Shown in pieces: positions 48,219 through 58,538 of a DNA stretch of 64,000 bases (its first letter is position 1; each line of letters begins with the position of its first letter). The notes under the pieces were generated by a model, which was not told the DNA's origin, made no database searches, and saw only the letters and a program-made list of their open reading frames with translations. The DNA lies in NCBI GenBank assembly GCA_902801845.1, contig CADCJW010000005.1:100440-164439 (forward strand), read 5' to 3'. A program made the position numbers and the translations under genes. The stretch comes from an uncultured Eubacteriales bacterium. Its GTDB lineage: Bacteria > Bacillota > Clostridia > Christensenellales > CAG-138.

Positions 48219-50248
48219 TCCCAGTCCTCAAACAGAGAAAGCTGTTTACAGAAGTCATTTAGCTGGCGATCAATTTGTTCAGCGATATAAGCCGCTCCAA
48301 CCTCATCCTCAGTTGCCTGAGCTATCATTTTCGCTTTGAACTTATTGAACCTCTCTGCTAATAGACCTCTTGTCTTTCTTTCATCAAGATTTTTGATTGC
48401 CTCAATAATCGCTTTAGTGGTTTTCTTGTCCAGCGCACCTACACTTTTGTACAGGAAAAAAGTTCTGACATACTCGAACTTATATACATTCATTCTTGCT
48501 TTTTTCTGAGCCTTAATCAGATTATTAATCACAAAAGGCTCTTCGTTTTGCGTGTAGTCGATTTTCCCAAGTACACTCACTGCAAATGTAGCACCGAATG
48601 TCCTAAATGCTCCTTCAAGCATAGAATATGGTAACTTGCCATCTGTGACATATTTAATCATCCTGTCGTACATCAACGGGAATTCTTTAGTGATGTACTC
48701 AACAATGATCCTTTTCTCGGCCTCATCAGATATAAGAAGCGCCTTTAAGAGAGTTGGAATCGTAAAATAGTGGATGAAGAGTTTTTTCAGTTCTGGCTTC
48801 TCGATCTCTAGGTATCTTTCAACAGAATAATTATTATCCCCAATATATGAGATAAACTCTTCTTTTTCGTCGCCAAGTGCCAAAAACCGGCGTTTCCATT
48901 CACCTAGGTATTGTTGATTCTCATCCCAGGTTTTCTTTCGCGCTGCTGTTTCAGATTCGGTTTCATTCTTCCGTTTTGTAAAATGTCCACGCCATCCAAG
49001 ATGTTCCTCTGGCATAGACAAATACATAACGAATTCTTCTTGCGTTTTTCCAAAATCCGCCTCAAAGAAGGATCTTGAGGATACACCTTTACCTTGTGTG
49101 GGAATAAGCATTCGTTGAAGAGCACGAAGGTATTTCGCATTCCAGTTTGTACCAATGAATCCACGCTTAAGATCCGATAAAGGAATATAGCGCATCGGAA
49201 AAGAGAAAATAGCTACTCTATGGTCTAACTCTGCATTAAGTTCTTCGCATAAATCCATAGAAATCCGCATTCGCTCATAAAGATCTTCTGGAGTGTCTGC
49301 ATGGTAACTATGTCCTTTTCCCGTAAAGTCTTCTCCATTATAGAGAAGATAATTAGACATATGAGTTATCCCACTTCTAGCACAAAGCCTAATAGCTTTC
49401 TTGTACTGCTCTGCATCCTCTATATGATCAAACGCGATCCGAGCTGGCCTAAGGGCCAGCTCTCCTAAGCGTTCCGCTTTATGAGGAGTTAATAGGAACG
49501 CATCTAAGCCTTGGTTGAAGTCCACAAATCGCTGTACAGTCTTTCCGGTTTTAGGATTTATGTACGTGGCTCCTTTCTGGAATCCAAGCGCTTTGATTTC
49601 ATCAATTATCTCATCAAAATGCGGCGACCGAAGGACGTTATTATCCATTAAAAGCAGGTCCTTTTTAGGGCCAAATTGTTTATCAACTCGTCGAATACTC
49701 TCTGTGATGGAAATGAACGGAATATACTCAGGCTCTAGAGTCTGTACGGCACAGAATTGGCATTTCATGCCGCAACCACGTGTCATATATGTAAAATATG
49801 CATCGTGTGCAGGGTAAACATATTGGTCAGCAATGTCATCCAGAATGCCGTAATCAAGAGTCATTGTATCGATACACTCTTCATGCTCTAATCCGAGTGT
49901 CCCTTTACGATTCAGTAAGCCCGTATTATTTTTCACTGTCGGAAAATTCTTTGCAATCAGTTCTGGCATTAATGTTGCTAAAATTCCACCAGTATAGACT
50001 TGATGAGGGTCCTTTACCACAGTGAGAGCGTACTCCAAGGCTTTCTTTGTTCGTTCCCATTCGAAGGTAAACAGGGTAGTAACATAAACTCTGTCCCACT
50101 TCTTTTCCCGGAAAGCTTCCGGCAGTTCTCCCTTCGCAAAACGCACATAATCGTGATGAATATACTTATGGAAATAAGATATCTTCATCAAGCCTATTGG
50201 AGGATATTTATTTGAGTATCCAGGTTCAAGCAGTAATATGTCTGCCAT
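48215..50248 (-). CDS. Radical SAM protein with cobalamin-binding-like N-terminal domain
   Basis: A 677-residue enzyme. Residues 1-130 resemble the cobalamin-binding domain of B12-type radical SAM proteins (LLLEPGYSNKYPPIGLMKISYF) but lack the DxHxxG motif. The radical SAM domain follows with CGMKCQFC (Cys159, Cys163, Cys166) and a barrel to about 350. The C-terminal 320 residues are helical, with no SPASM-type Cys cluster that I can see. It should carry a [4Fe-4S] cluster and cleave S-adenosylmethionine. The substrate is unknown; location between the NERD helicase and a GHKL ATPase suggests a nucleic acid, nucleotide or protein component of the defence-like system. Confidence 0.88.
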   Translation of the reverse strand: MADILLLEPGYSNKYPPIGLMKISYFHKYIHHDYVRFAKGELPEAFREKKWDRVYVTTLFTFEWERTKKALEYALTVVKDPHQVYTGGILATLMPELIAKNFPTVKNNTGLLNRKGTLGLEHEECIDTMTLDYGILDDIADQYVYPAHDAYFTYMTRGCGMKCQFCAVQTLEPEYIPFISITESIRRVDKQFGPKKDLLLMDNNVLRSPHFDEIIDEIKALGFQKGATYINPKTGKTVQRFVDFNQGLDAFLLTPHKAERLGELALRPARIAFDHIEDAEQYKKAIRLCARSGITHMSNYLLYNGEDFTGKGHSYHADTPEDLYERMRISMDLCEELNAELDHRVAIFSFPMRYIPLSDLKRGFIGTNWNAKYLRALQRMLIPTQGKGVSSRSFFEADFGKTQEEFVMYLSMPEEHLGWRGHFTKRKNETESETAARKKTWDENQQYLGEWKRRFLALGDEKEEFISYIGDNNYSVERYLEIEKPELKKLFIHYFTIPTLLKALLISDEAEKRIIVEYITKEFPLMYDRMIKYVTDGKLPYSMLEGAFRTFGATFAVSVLGKIDYTQNEEPFVINNLIKAQKKARMNVYKFEYVRTFFLYKSVGALDKKTTKAIIEAIKNLDERKTRGLLAERFNKFKAKMIAQATEDEVGAAYIAEQIDRQLNDFCKQLSLFEDWE

Positions 50249-50284
50249 AAAGAGCCTCCGCGTGGAATCCAGTATATTCTAGAT

Positions 50285-51919
50285 TCACAGTTTTATTTCA
50301 TAATCTATTACGTAAAGATAAAATCTCGCACGTGTTAGAGCAGTGTACTGAATAGACTTTATTTCTTCGGTTTTAGGTTCGTCCCTATATGTATGATTGA
50401 TAAAAATCACTATATCAGACTCTAAACCTTTGAATGCCTCCACTGTACTAAAGGCGATTGATTTATCATTTTTGTTTTCAAGCGACACTAACGGATAGCC
50501 GCCAACGTAGTATACATCACTAAGCACCGACTGATCTAGCCCTCTGTTGCTCAAAATTGTGATCTTTTCTGGAGACACTCCTTCTCGATTAACCAGCTTG
50601 TTAATGACTGAATCAATAAATGAGATTACCGCTTGTTTTCGATTAATCTTTCTCTCATCCGGTTCTACTCCTTCAATCTGATTAACCAGTGTATCTGTAC
50701 CTAACGAGGTTCTATCCAAGGTATACTGATAAATATTAGAGGTGTTCCGAATGTTGTACCTGAGAACAAATGGCTCCCCATCAATAAAGAACTTGTCGCC
50801 AAAGTCTCGAGAAAAGACATTCTGGCTTTCGTCATAAAAAACATAAAGAGAGCCATTATCTTTGACCAAAAGATTCGCACAGTACGCCCAATCTTCAGTA
50901 AAGTCCTGGGCTTCATCAACGACAACCAGGTCATATTGCCTCAAAGCAGGCAATTGCTCTAGCATATCTGAATACTCTTTGCATCCATCACTGACCGGTG
51001 CATCTTTTGCTGAATCACCGAGAAGAGACGAGGCTAGGTCATCAATACTATAAACACCTGCATCAAAAGAAGAAATATGTGTTTGTACACGTTCAGCAAG
51101 CGTCCTGTTATAGCAAAGATAGAGGGGCCGTTTCCCCTCGGCAATACACCGTTTAATCTTTTTAATCCCAATCCATGTCTTTCCTGTTCCGGCGCCACCA
51201 ATAATGAATGCTCTCGGATAATGAGATAATAAGTCTATAACAACATCCTGAGTCTGGTTGATTTCTGAAAGTTCTCTTTCCTTGTCCTCGATAAGGGCTC
51301 CAGCTGCGATGGATAATGCTACACGTTTATTAATTAAGCTTATAAATTTCTTCTGGGCATCCGGAGCCATAAATGAAGCATGTCCACCTTTTTTGACGTT
51401 GAAATAGCGGAAAATCTCAATAATTCTTGTTTGGAGATTCCCCATATCTTCAGCGTCAATCGTTAGAGCAAGAGGTGACTCAACCGTAATAGGAGAGGAT
51501 ACAACAAAGTTGGGAAACGCTACTGCATTACCGTATATTCCAGGATATGCAGTCTCCAGTTCATCCTCATAGTATCTTTTGAAGAATCGCATGCTTTCTT
51601 CAGCTTGTTTATATGGAGAACATCTGAGTCTTCGATCTTCGTCATATTCCTCCAGATACCATGTCTCATCATTGTCTTCATTCTCTACATAGATACCTTT
51701 GCCGCCCTTGCACTCAACGCACAAAAAGCCATAGTCAGGATTAAAGATCAGAAAATCACATTCACTATCTATTCGTTTCCCGTTCTCCTCGGAATACCAC
51801 CGGACAGAAAAGAACACATGATACTTATCGCTAAGCTGGTCTCTACATGCATTAAAGAACTTTTCTTCGGATGGAACATGCTTCCTCTTTGTTATGCTTG
51901 TCGGGTGCATAATGGCCAT
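50285..51919 (-). CDS. NERD nuclease domain fused to SF1 helicase
   Basis: About 544 residues. The N-terminal NERD nuclease-like domain (to about 110) has the PD-(D/E)xK elements: Glu in PSEEKFFNA, Asp in SECDFLIF and ECK in FLCVECKGG. The helicase part has Walker A GGAGTGKTW (about 240), Walker B VVVDEAQDF (about 333), an arginine-bearing YNIRNTSN motif and the UvrD-type end STVEAFKGLESD and YTALTRARFYL. It probably unwinds and cuts DNA. Start 51,919 chosen for GGGAG eight bases ahead; an in-frame TTG at 51,934 would overlap the DrmB-like gene. Confidence 0.88.
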   Translation of the reverse strand: MAIMHPTSITKRKHVPSEEKFFNACRDQLSDKYHVFFSVRWYSEENGKRIDSECDFLIFNPDYGFLCVECKGGKGIYVENEDNDETWYLEEYDEDRRLRCSPYKQAEESMRFFKRYYEDELETAYPGIYGNAVAFPNFVVSSPITVESPLALTIDAEDMGNLQTRIIEIFRYFNVKKGGHASFMAPDAQKKFISLINKRVALSIAAGALIEDKERELSEINQTQDVVIDLLSHYPRAFIIGGAGTGKTWIGIKKIKRCIAEGKRPLYLCYNRTLAERVQTHISSFDAGVYSIDDLASSLLGDSAKDAPVSDGCKEYSDMLEQLPALRQYDLVVVDEAQDFTEDWAYCANLLVKDNGSLYVFYDESQNVFSRDFGDKFFIDGEPFVLRYNIRNTSNIYQYTLDRTSLGTDTLVNQIEGVEPDERKINRKQAVISFIDSVINKLVNREGVSPEKITILSNRGLDQSVLSDVYYVGGYPLVSLENKNDKSIAFSTVEAFKGLESDIVIFINHTYRDEPKTEEIKSIQYTALTRARFYLYVIDYEIKL

Positions 51920-51924
51920 AATCT

Positions 51925-53805
51925 TTACTCCCAATATCCTTTTAGTTTCTCTTGTTTCTGTACATCAAAGTAACCACACAAATAACTGCGATCAAGATCC
52001 TTATTGAAATGCTTACAGGACACTTCATTTAGGAACAAACAGCCTGCACAAGCCTTATCGTGATTAATGCAGAGAGGATCGAAAATACATTTTTTCGAAT
52101 TCTCGCTAGCATGTTTCAGCCATTTATCGAACTGCGATTGAAAAGCACTATATAATGCTCCCATACTAAATCCCTGAGAGTTTGCACAATAAACAAATAT
52201 CGCTGGAATATTCGGAAGAATATACTCGGACAAAGAGCTCTTGTCCAACCCACATATCTCAGCGGCTTCACGAATTAACGCATGAGATACGCTGTGGATA
52301 AGTGTATATACAGCCTTAGTTATTCTTCCTTTGTCTCCAGTATCATCTATCTCTGTGAACGGGGTAATTAGGCCGGTCTGTATTCTATCAAGGAACCACA
52401 TTTTCAAATCATAATCATCGTCTGATTTCGGTTTATCTTGCTCAGTAATCATGTGGTTCTCTAGCAACCAATCGATGACCTTTTTCCGATCTAATTCAAA
52501 GAGAACTCCTTCAGTTTCCAAACGTGCAGCATAGATATTTCTTTTTTCCATTTCACGCGGAAAACCTCTCAGTTTGATCCGATCTCCAAACTGTTCTTTT
52601 CTCGTGAAACCATAAGAGCATGAAACAATCGGGACACTAGAACATAGCTGAACATTTGAAAACCCATATTTCGTTGCAAGTTCTCTGTAATTGGGCTTCA
52701 CTCCGTCATTAATTAGTTCCGCATCATCTGCTGCTGCTTCAAGAGATAAGGTTACCTTTGCATGGACCAATTCATCATATTCCAGAATGGCCTCTGCAAT
52801 TGGAGTAAACTCAGCTGGATCTGCGATTGATAGCCCATTTGAGACAGTGGCAATGGCTTCAAAAACCTGATTGTTAGGATTCCCGCGACGTTTCGCATCA
52901 ATTACCGCCGATACTGTAGCATCATCTAAGCCCATCGAGCGGAGCATATTAGCCTCATCCTGAAGTGCTTTCTCAAATTCATCCTCACGCGTGATATTGC
53001 CTTTTGCCACAACGGCTTCGTACTGTTCCGGTGAAACTAAGCCAAGGTATTGAGCGATTACAACTTTTTCACCCTGATAGTCTGTTTCTTGGTCGAGGAA
53101 GACATCTTTTCTTTTATCAAGGAGATCAATTAGCGTAACCGTTGCTGGTATATAATGAGACGAATCTAGGGCAGGTCTTATTTCTAGCTGGCCATGACAA
53201 TCGGGGCATGCATGAGACATTACGGCCTTTTTTCCGCATTTACTGCAGTAAAAATCAACCCCGCTTCCACGCCGATACATATATTTTGTTCCATGCTCAG
53301 GATTTTGACATTTCGGCACATAGATGCCATCTGCGTACCCACATCGGCAGAAACGGATCATCCGAATCTGTGTCATGTGGCTACCACAGTTATCACATCT
53401 CTTATGTTCGTTACGTTTGAATTCATCATAAGAGTAATACTGCCGCACTCTACCACATGAGCTACATGCAAAAACCCAAGGATTTACCGATGTTTGAATT
53501 GCAGCAATAGTGTCGCTGACTTTAGGGGTAAGAACCTCATATGATTCCTCGTCAATATTGGGAGCAAAGTCAACCACAGAAGCCTCGCCCTCGCTGCTGT
53601 GAGCGATGAACTCATGAACTCGTTGATTCACAATGCGGAGTAATCGTTTGTTGTTGATACCTGTGAGCTGAATACTGTTCCAATTATCAACATGAACAGC
53701 ATACGTGACTCCACCACCACTCTGGGTATAATCTACCCAGCTCCCAGGCAAATACTTATAGAGGGCTTGTTGAACTCCGCGCCGCATTTTTTTATCATTT
53801 GCCAT
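51925..53805 (-). CDS. drmB: DrmB-like DUF1998 domain protein
   Basis: A 626-residue protein. The C-terminal DUF1998 domain (about 490-600) contains SVSHALIREAAEICGL, IFVYCANSQGFSMGALYSAF and the metal-binding Cys set CIFDPLC, ACAGCLFL and SCKHFN. The N-terminal third has clustered CxxC zinc ribbons (CSSCGR, CDNCGS, CRCGYADG, CSKCGK, CPDCHG). This is the layout of DrmB, partner of the DrmA helicase in DISARM, where the DrmAB complex binds and loads on DNA. It is 16 bases downstream of the DrmA-like gene. The gene symbol is given by similarity; the surrounding system is not standard DISARM. Confidence 0.82.
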   Translation of the reverse strand: MANDKKMRRGVQQALYKYLPGSWVDYTQSGGGVTYAVHVDNWNSIQLTGINNKRLLRIVNQRVHEFIAHSSEGEASVVDFAPNIDEESYEVLTPKVSDTIAAIQTSVNPWVFACSSCGRVRQYYSYDEFKRNEHKRCDNCGSHMTQIRMIRFCRCGYADGIYVPKCQNPEHGTKYMYRRGSGVDFYCSKCGKKAVMSHACPDCHGQLEIRPALDSSHYIPATVTLIDLLDKRKDVFLDQETDYQGEKVVIAQYLGLVSPEQYEAVVAKGNITREDEFEKALQDEANMLRSMGLDDATVSAVIDAKRRGNPNNQVFEAIATVSNGLSIADPAEFTPIAEAILEYDELVHAKVTLSLEAAADDAELINDGVKPNYRELATKYGFSNVQLCSSVPIVSCSYGFTRKEQFGDRIKLRGFPREMEKRNIYAARLETEGVLFELDRKKVIDWLLENHMITEQDKPKSDDDYDLKMWFLDRIQTGLITPFTEIDDTGDKGRITKAVYTLIHSVSHALIREAAEICGLDKSSLSEYILPNIPAIFVYCANSQGFSMGALYSAFQSQFDKWLKHASENSKKCIFDPLCINHDKACAGCLFLNEVSCKHFNKDLDRSYLCGYFDVQKQEKLKGYWE

Positions 53806-53821
53806 TTACACACCCTCCTAA

Positions 53822-56800
53822 CTATCGCAACTCAACAATGATTTGTTTATCCGTATCACGCAGACTACTCATAACATGGCAATAACACCGGTCAAATGCT
53901 TCTGTAAGGTAAGTCCTTGGCTCGATGGACCCGTTTTTCAAAGAAGACACCAATTCGTCAATGATTCTGTCAATTGTGATTCGGTACAGCTTTCCAATTG
54001 AACTGTCATTGTCAGAACACTTGTAAACCTGATAAGCGTGATCCTTTAGCATGTCAGCTGTAATTGCACCATTAACTAACGCCTTTTTTAGATCTCCGTA
54101 CTTGCTTACATCGCCGACACTATATTGCAACTCATATTCATAGTAATTCAGAATCAAACTGGATAATATTCCGGGGAGGGTATTCTCCACGGCCTTTGTC
54201 GCCCAGCGATTAATTGAGACTGAATCTACCAGAATATCTTTGAATTCATGGAACTTAACAAAGTTCTTTAAGTAGCTTTGGTCTTTTTCTCGTGATGGCC
54301 TCATAATATCAATTACTATGCCCGCATGTTTTCGTCCAACTCGAGAATACGCCTGAATGTATTCAGCAGTATTCCCTGGCATGCCGTAGAATAGCATCAG
54401 ATTAAACCGATCTGCATCGACGCCATGAGAAATCATGCTTGTTGCAGCAATCATATTAAAGTCAAGGTCATTGATTGCACTAGCTGCATGTTCAATTGAG
54501 GAGAGCGTAGCACGAACTTCCTGGAAGGTATCATCTCCGGTCATTTTCTTAGCAATGAGCGGTTGAATATGCTCTGCAATCAATTCCGTGTTAATCGGAT
54601 CCTCCAACGCCTGAAGAACCCTATTACTCTCCATTTTGACATTGTTATACTCGAGAATAATCCAATAATCTTCTAGCAGACGAAGCGCAGCAGCAATCTG
54701 CTCTTCCTCTGAGCCAGCTATGTTCATGCCAGGGATCGAAAGGATCTGCTTGGGATCCAGATAAAGATCATATACAACTCGCTTAAGATACTGTAAGGAG
54801 TAGGCCACACTATTTACTATTGCTTTTCCAAAAGGTGCATAGCCGACAATAATACGTCCCAGATCATTTGTATCTATTTTCGAGTAAAAATTATGATCTA
54901 AGTATGGTGAGGCGCAGGGGAAACGAATAGCGTTTTTCCAATAAAGATGCCTCGCCTGATCTGCATAAGCTGAAATCGTTGCAGTTGCACCAATTACTTT
55001 AATGCCCCTATTACATCCTGAGAGATTTTTGATGAAATATTCAATTAGTGTCTCATAATGCGAATCATACGCACCAAGCGACTCTTTAATCAAATGCAAC
55101 TCATCTTGTATTAGCAACGTCGGGGCGGGATCCTTCATACGGACACGTTTAAAATCCGAAGGCGTACAAGTACAACCATCCGCCAAACATTTTGTACGAG
55201 CTGTGTACCCGTGTTTAGGGCATTTGAAAGACGCTCCGCATAACAAATTATGAAACCGCATGTTCAACCCGATTGCTGTCATTTTGTCTACAGTAGAAAT
55301 GATCACGCTCGGAATGAACCTGTAAATGTCATCGTCTACCATAAACAGCGGAAGTATACCGTTGGAGGAGCAACCCGGATTCGAGCAAATGTGCCTCAAA
55401 GAATTGGCTTCTTCATCGTAAATCACATGCACTGAGCTTGAACCACAGAAAGGGCACACATCCAGCAAACGATACTTCTCATCAATTTCATCAGGAGATA
55501 GCTCATGGAGAGTCTTCTTTAATTCTTTGTCAATTTTGTTGGGGGTATTTCCTTCTCCAACGAAGTATCCCAAACTAAAGGACTCACCCCCGAGAGACTC
55601 ACCAACACGAATCATCTCAGCTGTTGCCAGAATATTAGATACGCGCTGCACCTGCTGAACAGATAACAACCTGAGCGGATATTTCAATAACGCTGTAACT
55701 CCGCATTCTTTCCCGCGCAATCTGTCAAAGAACAGATTAAAAACAAGAATACCTAAAAATGCCTCTGTTTTACCACCGCCTGTAGGGAAGTAGAGAATAT
55801 CTGTATCGTTTGTCTTTGCTTTTCCTTTAAGTTCATCGTCTAGATCTAAATCTGGCTCATTGGCAACTATGTCTAGGATCAATGAAACAACGAAGACAAT
55901 CTGGAATAATCGCCAACTGTCATACCCTTTTGCAGACTGCTTAAACGCACGATTCATATACTGGAAAGCAGTCCGAACCATATGATAGTTCTCGATCAAC
56001 TCAATGCCTGTCTTGAAGCGTCTTATTTCGAGCCTAAAAGCATCAATTTCATGTTCAAATTGTCTCTTACCATTTGAAGTGAGATTGTCTCTTGATTTAT
56101 AGTCATCCTCCCATAGTTTTAACTCCTTCAACATCTTACTGTGGATGGTATTTAGAGTTTCAACTGGATTCAGTATTAGGTCTTCAAACTTAACAGCCAG
56201 GGCATCATTTGTTTTTAAGCGATGCTGAATAAAGACCGGTACATGAACGGTCTGAATGACAGTATTGCCCTCTTGACATTCGACATTACAATTATTGCCT
56301 AGCGCATAGACATACTTATCGTATTTATAATCATCGGCGAAATAATCCAATTCAACAGGGACAAGACTCGCATTCCTGCATTTTACTCTGATACCAGAAT
56401 TGAAGAGTGTATTAATCCGATAGGGATCGCTCTTTGCCGCCTTCATTTTTTTGTCACTGGTTTCATCGCCAAAAGCAGTTTCATTACTCAGTGCAATTGT
56501 TATATCAAGACAGTTCTCAACTCCTTTGACATCCACCGAGATATCAAAATCGAAGCGAGCGAACATATCGAATTCTTCTCTAGAAATCTGTTTGTTTTTA
56601 TACTTTTCCCAAGCTTCTTCTGAAGCCAAATCATCGATAGTCAATCTGTCCCGGAACTGGCATGGCATCACGCCGGGATATGATTTTACCTCCTCACACA
56701 GCGCAGCAACAATCTTGTGTAATTCTTGTTTAAATGGAGACTCAGGGGCAAGGCTTCCACAGTCGAATTGTTCATTATAAATATCCGTAAGTTTCAACGT

Positions 56801-57262
56801 AAGAAAGACGTTCTCTCTATCAATCGCAATCTTCCTATAAATCGGGAGAAGCTGAACTTTGTGCTCAAGCATCTCTTTTGATAAATGCCCAGCTTTTTTC
56901 TGGGAGACAAGGTCATCAAAAGAATCCGCTCTAGCTTCAGTAAAGGTTGCAAGGAAGTCTTTTAAGAAGGCTTGCCGTTGCTCTTCGTAAGAAGGGAGAA
57001 TGCGGAAGAAAAAATTACCTTGCGGATAAATGTCAAGTTCAGCACGGCTAATATCTGCCTTTGGCACCCGAAAATTGACACTGATCTGCTTAATCAGAAC
57101 GCTTGATGAGAACGAATCAGATTCGCTATGTGGGGATAGCTTTCCCACATAGATCCGGTCGTTGGGATCATATTTATAAATTGTGTCTAAATGGGTTCCG
57201 GATATTGATGAGACAAATCGATTCACAATTTCTCTCGCCAACAGTTCTCGGTTATTAGCCAT
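53822..57262 (-). CDS. drmA: DrmA-like SF2 helicase
   Basis: A 1,146-residue protein. The SF2 helicase core has Walker A ILYFPTGGGKTEAF (about 495), an intervening zinc-finger block (CPFCGSS, CSNPGCSS, CPKHGYT, CLADGCTC; about 600-700), motif II DELH in LLIQDELHLI (about 720), and a second lobe with ATSMISHGVDADRF (about 945) and QAYSRVGRK (about 970). Length and order match DrmA of DISARM. The 480-residue N-terminal part is typical of DrmA. The ATG at 57,262 overlaps the stop of the upstream gene (TAATG); GGGGTGGGG is the ribosome site. No methyltransferase gene is nearby. Confidence 0.84.
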   Translation of the reverse strand: MANNRELLAREIVNRFVSSISGTHLDTIYKYDPNDRIYVGKLSPHSESDSFSSSVLIKQISVNFRVPKADISRAELDIYPQGNFFFRILPSYEEQRQAFLKDFLATFTEARADSFDDLVSQKKAGHLSKEMLEHKVQLLPIYRKIAIDRENVFLTLKLTDIYNEQFDCGSLAPESPFKQELHKIVAALCEEVKSYPGVMPCQFRDRLTIDDLASEEAWEKYKNKQISREEFDMFARFDFDISVDVKGVENCLDITIALSNETAFGDETSDKKMKAAKSDPYRINTLFNSGIRVKCRNASLVPVELDYFADDYKYDKYVYALGNNCNVECQEGNTVIQTVHVPVFIQHRLKTNDALAVKFEDLILNPVETLNTIHSKMLKELKLWEDDYKSRDNLTSNGKRQFEHEIDAFRLEIRRFKTGIELIENYHMVRTAFQYMNRAFKQSAKGYDSWRLFQIVFVVSLILDIVANEPDLDLDDELKGKAKTNDTDILYFPTGGGKTEAFLGILVFNLFFDRLRGKECGVTALLKYPLRLLSVQQVQRVSNILATAEMIRVGESLGGESFSLGYFVGEGNTPNKIDKELKKTLHELSPDEIDEKYRLLDVCPFCGSSSVHVIYDEEANSLRHICSNPGCSSNGILPLFMVDDDIYRFIPSVIISTVDKMTAIGLNMRFHNLLCGASFKCPKHGYTARTKCLADGCTCTPSDFKRVRMKDPAPTLLIQDELHLIKESLGAYDSHYETLIEYFIKNLSGCNRGIKVIGATATISAYADQARHLYWKNAIRFPCASPYLDHNFYSKIDTNDLGRIIVGYAPFGKAIVNSVAYSLQYLKRVVYDLYLDPKQILSIPGMNIAGSEEEQIAAALRLLEDYWIILEYNNVKMESNRVLQALEDPINTELIAEHIQPLIAKKMTGDDTFQEVRATLSSIEHAASAINDLDFNMIAATSMISHGVDADRFNLMLFYGMPGNTAEYIQAYSRVGRKHAGIVIDIMRPSREKDQSYLKNFVKFHEFKDILVDSVSINRWATKAVENTLPGILSSLILNYYEYELQYSVGDVSKYGDLKKALVNGAITADMLKDHAYQVYKCSDNDSSIGKLYRITIDRIIDELVSSLKNGSIEPRTYLTEAFDRCYCHVMSSLRDTDKQIIVELR

Positions 57263-58536
57263 TAACCCCACCCCTTTTCTTTAAACCGGTCTTCGACGAA
57301 CTTAGCCTTCAACCCAATCTTCTCAATCAACAGTTCAAAGATGGCATTATGCAAGTTGTCCCCAAAAAGTCCTTTATTCTCGTTTATTATTTCTAGCGCG
57401 GTAAGCCATTCTTTATAGTCATTTATATTGCAAGTCATAGAACCTTTTATTTCTTCACTAGAGGAGGTCGATGTCTCACTTAGAACCAGGAAATGCTTTA
57501 ATGCATCCGGGATAGGAAACTTCTTCACCCCGTACTCCTCGAACTTGATTATTGCCATTTTGCTCGAATGTGTTCCGGTTCCAGAAGAAACAACATCCTC
57601 TACAACTCCTATCCCATATTTTGTATGGGACACAGTATATCCCTTGAGAAGCTTTTCAGCGGGTTTTCCTTGTATAGAGCCTGTGATCTTACCTTCTGCA
57701 ACGTTTTGAAAATGGGCGAGAATAGCTTCAGTCCATTCTGAAATCGTATTCCAGCCTTTGAAATAACCGCTATTCGACAATTCAACCAGCCAGATAAGCA
57801 AAGCCGCATCTCTAAAATCAGAAATGGATGAAGGCGTTGCCATTTCAACAGCTTTCAGCACAGTCAAATACTTTTTTAGTTGCTTCTGGACATTCTCTTC
57901 GGAATTCTTTATGAGTGCAGCAATATATCCCGAATAATCATTGTCCTTCTCATATTTAGCAGATTCTTTAGAGATTATGATTGTCGATTCAGATTGAGTC
58001 TTCGGCGAATATTGGAATGGGCTTTCAAGTGCTTCTTCTCCATCATCTAGATCTAATGGTTCTACAGTTAAAATACTTGAAGCTATGATTTTCCCAGCGC
58101 CATAAGCCGTCTCACCACATATAACACTTTGATTCGTCTGCGCTTTTTTCTCTATTGCAAGAGTTTTTCCGATGATAATACTCCCATCCGCAAAAATGGA
58201 ATCCGCATCGATAGACTGGGCAACTATCCTGTCATGACAAGTAATGGAAGCGGCTTGAACATCTTCACACCACATATCATTTTGAACAACAATTGCCCCT
58301 GACACGATACAATGCCCCATGCAGATAAATCGTCCTTTTACATCAATCTCATCCGCATGAACATCTCCAAAAACAACCAGGTCAAATAAAGCTGTGACTT
58401 TTCCCTGACAACTCAGGTCTGAAGAGACTATATAACTCGCCTTAAAAGTAACATCCTCAGAATTCTGGCAACTTGGAATGAGCATCTGTGTTCCAGAGGC
58501 TATTGCATTTGAGGTTTTATCATCGTAAACTACCAT
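57262..58536 (-). CDS. Bactofilin-like beta-helix protein with a UvrD/PcrA-type Tudor domain
   Basis: A 424-residue protein. Residues 30-160 are short repeated hydrophobic strands (VTALFDLVVFGDVHADEIDVKGRFICMG and following) of the polymer-forming bactofilin-like beta-helix. After a helical middle (200-290), residues 295-350 (KGYTVSHTKYGIGVVEDV, then MAIIKFEEYGVKKFPI) resemble the C-terminal Tudor-like domain of UvrD/PcrA helicases, which contacts RNA polymerase or DNA. The helicase encoded just upstream (58,539-60,512) seems to lack this tail, so the domain may act in trans. A self-assembling scaffold for the other proteins is a reasonable inference. Confidence 0.68.
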   Translation of the reverse strand: MVVYDDKTSNAIASGTQMLIPSCQNSEDVTFKASYIVSSDLSCQGKVTALFDLVVFGDVHADEIDVKGRFICMGHCIVSGAIVVQNDMWCEDVQAASITCHDRIVAQSIDADSIFADGSIIIGKTLAIEKKAQTNQSVICGETAYGAGKIIASSILTVEPLDLDDGEEALESPFQYSPKTQSESTIIISKESAKYEKDNDYSGYIAALIKNSEENVQKQLKKYLTVLKAVEMATPSSISDFRDAALLIWLVELSNSGYFKGWNTISEWTEAILAHFQNVAEGKITGSIQGKPAEKLLKGYTVSHTKYGIGVVEDVVSSGTGTHSSKMAIIKFEEYGVKKFPIPDALKHFLVLSETSTSSSEEIKGSMTCNINDYKEWLTALEIINENKGLFGDNLHNAIFELLIEKIGLKAKFVEDRFKEKGWG

Positions 58537-58538
58537 TT

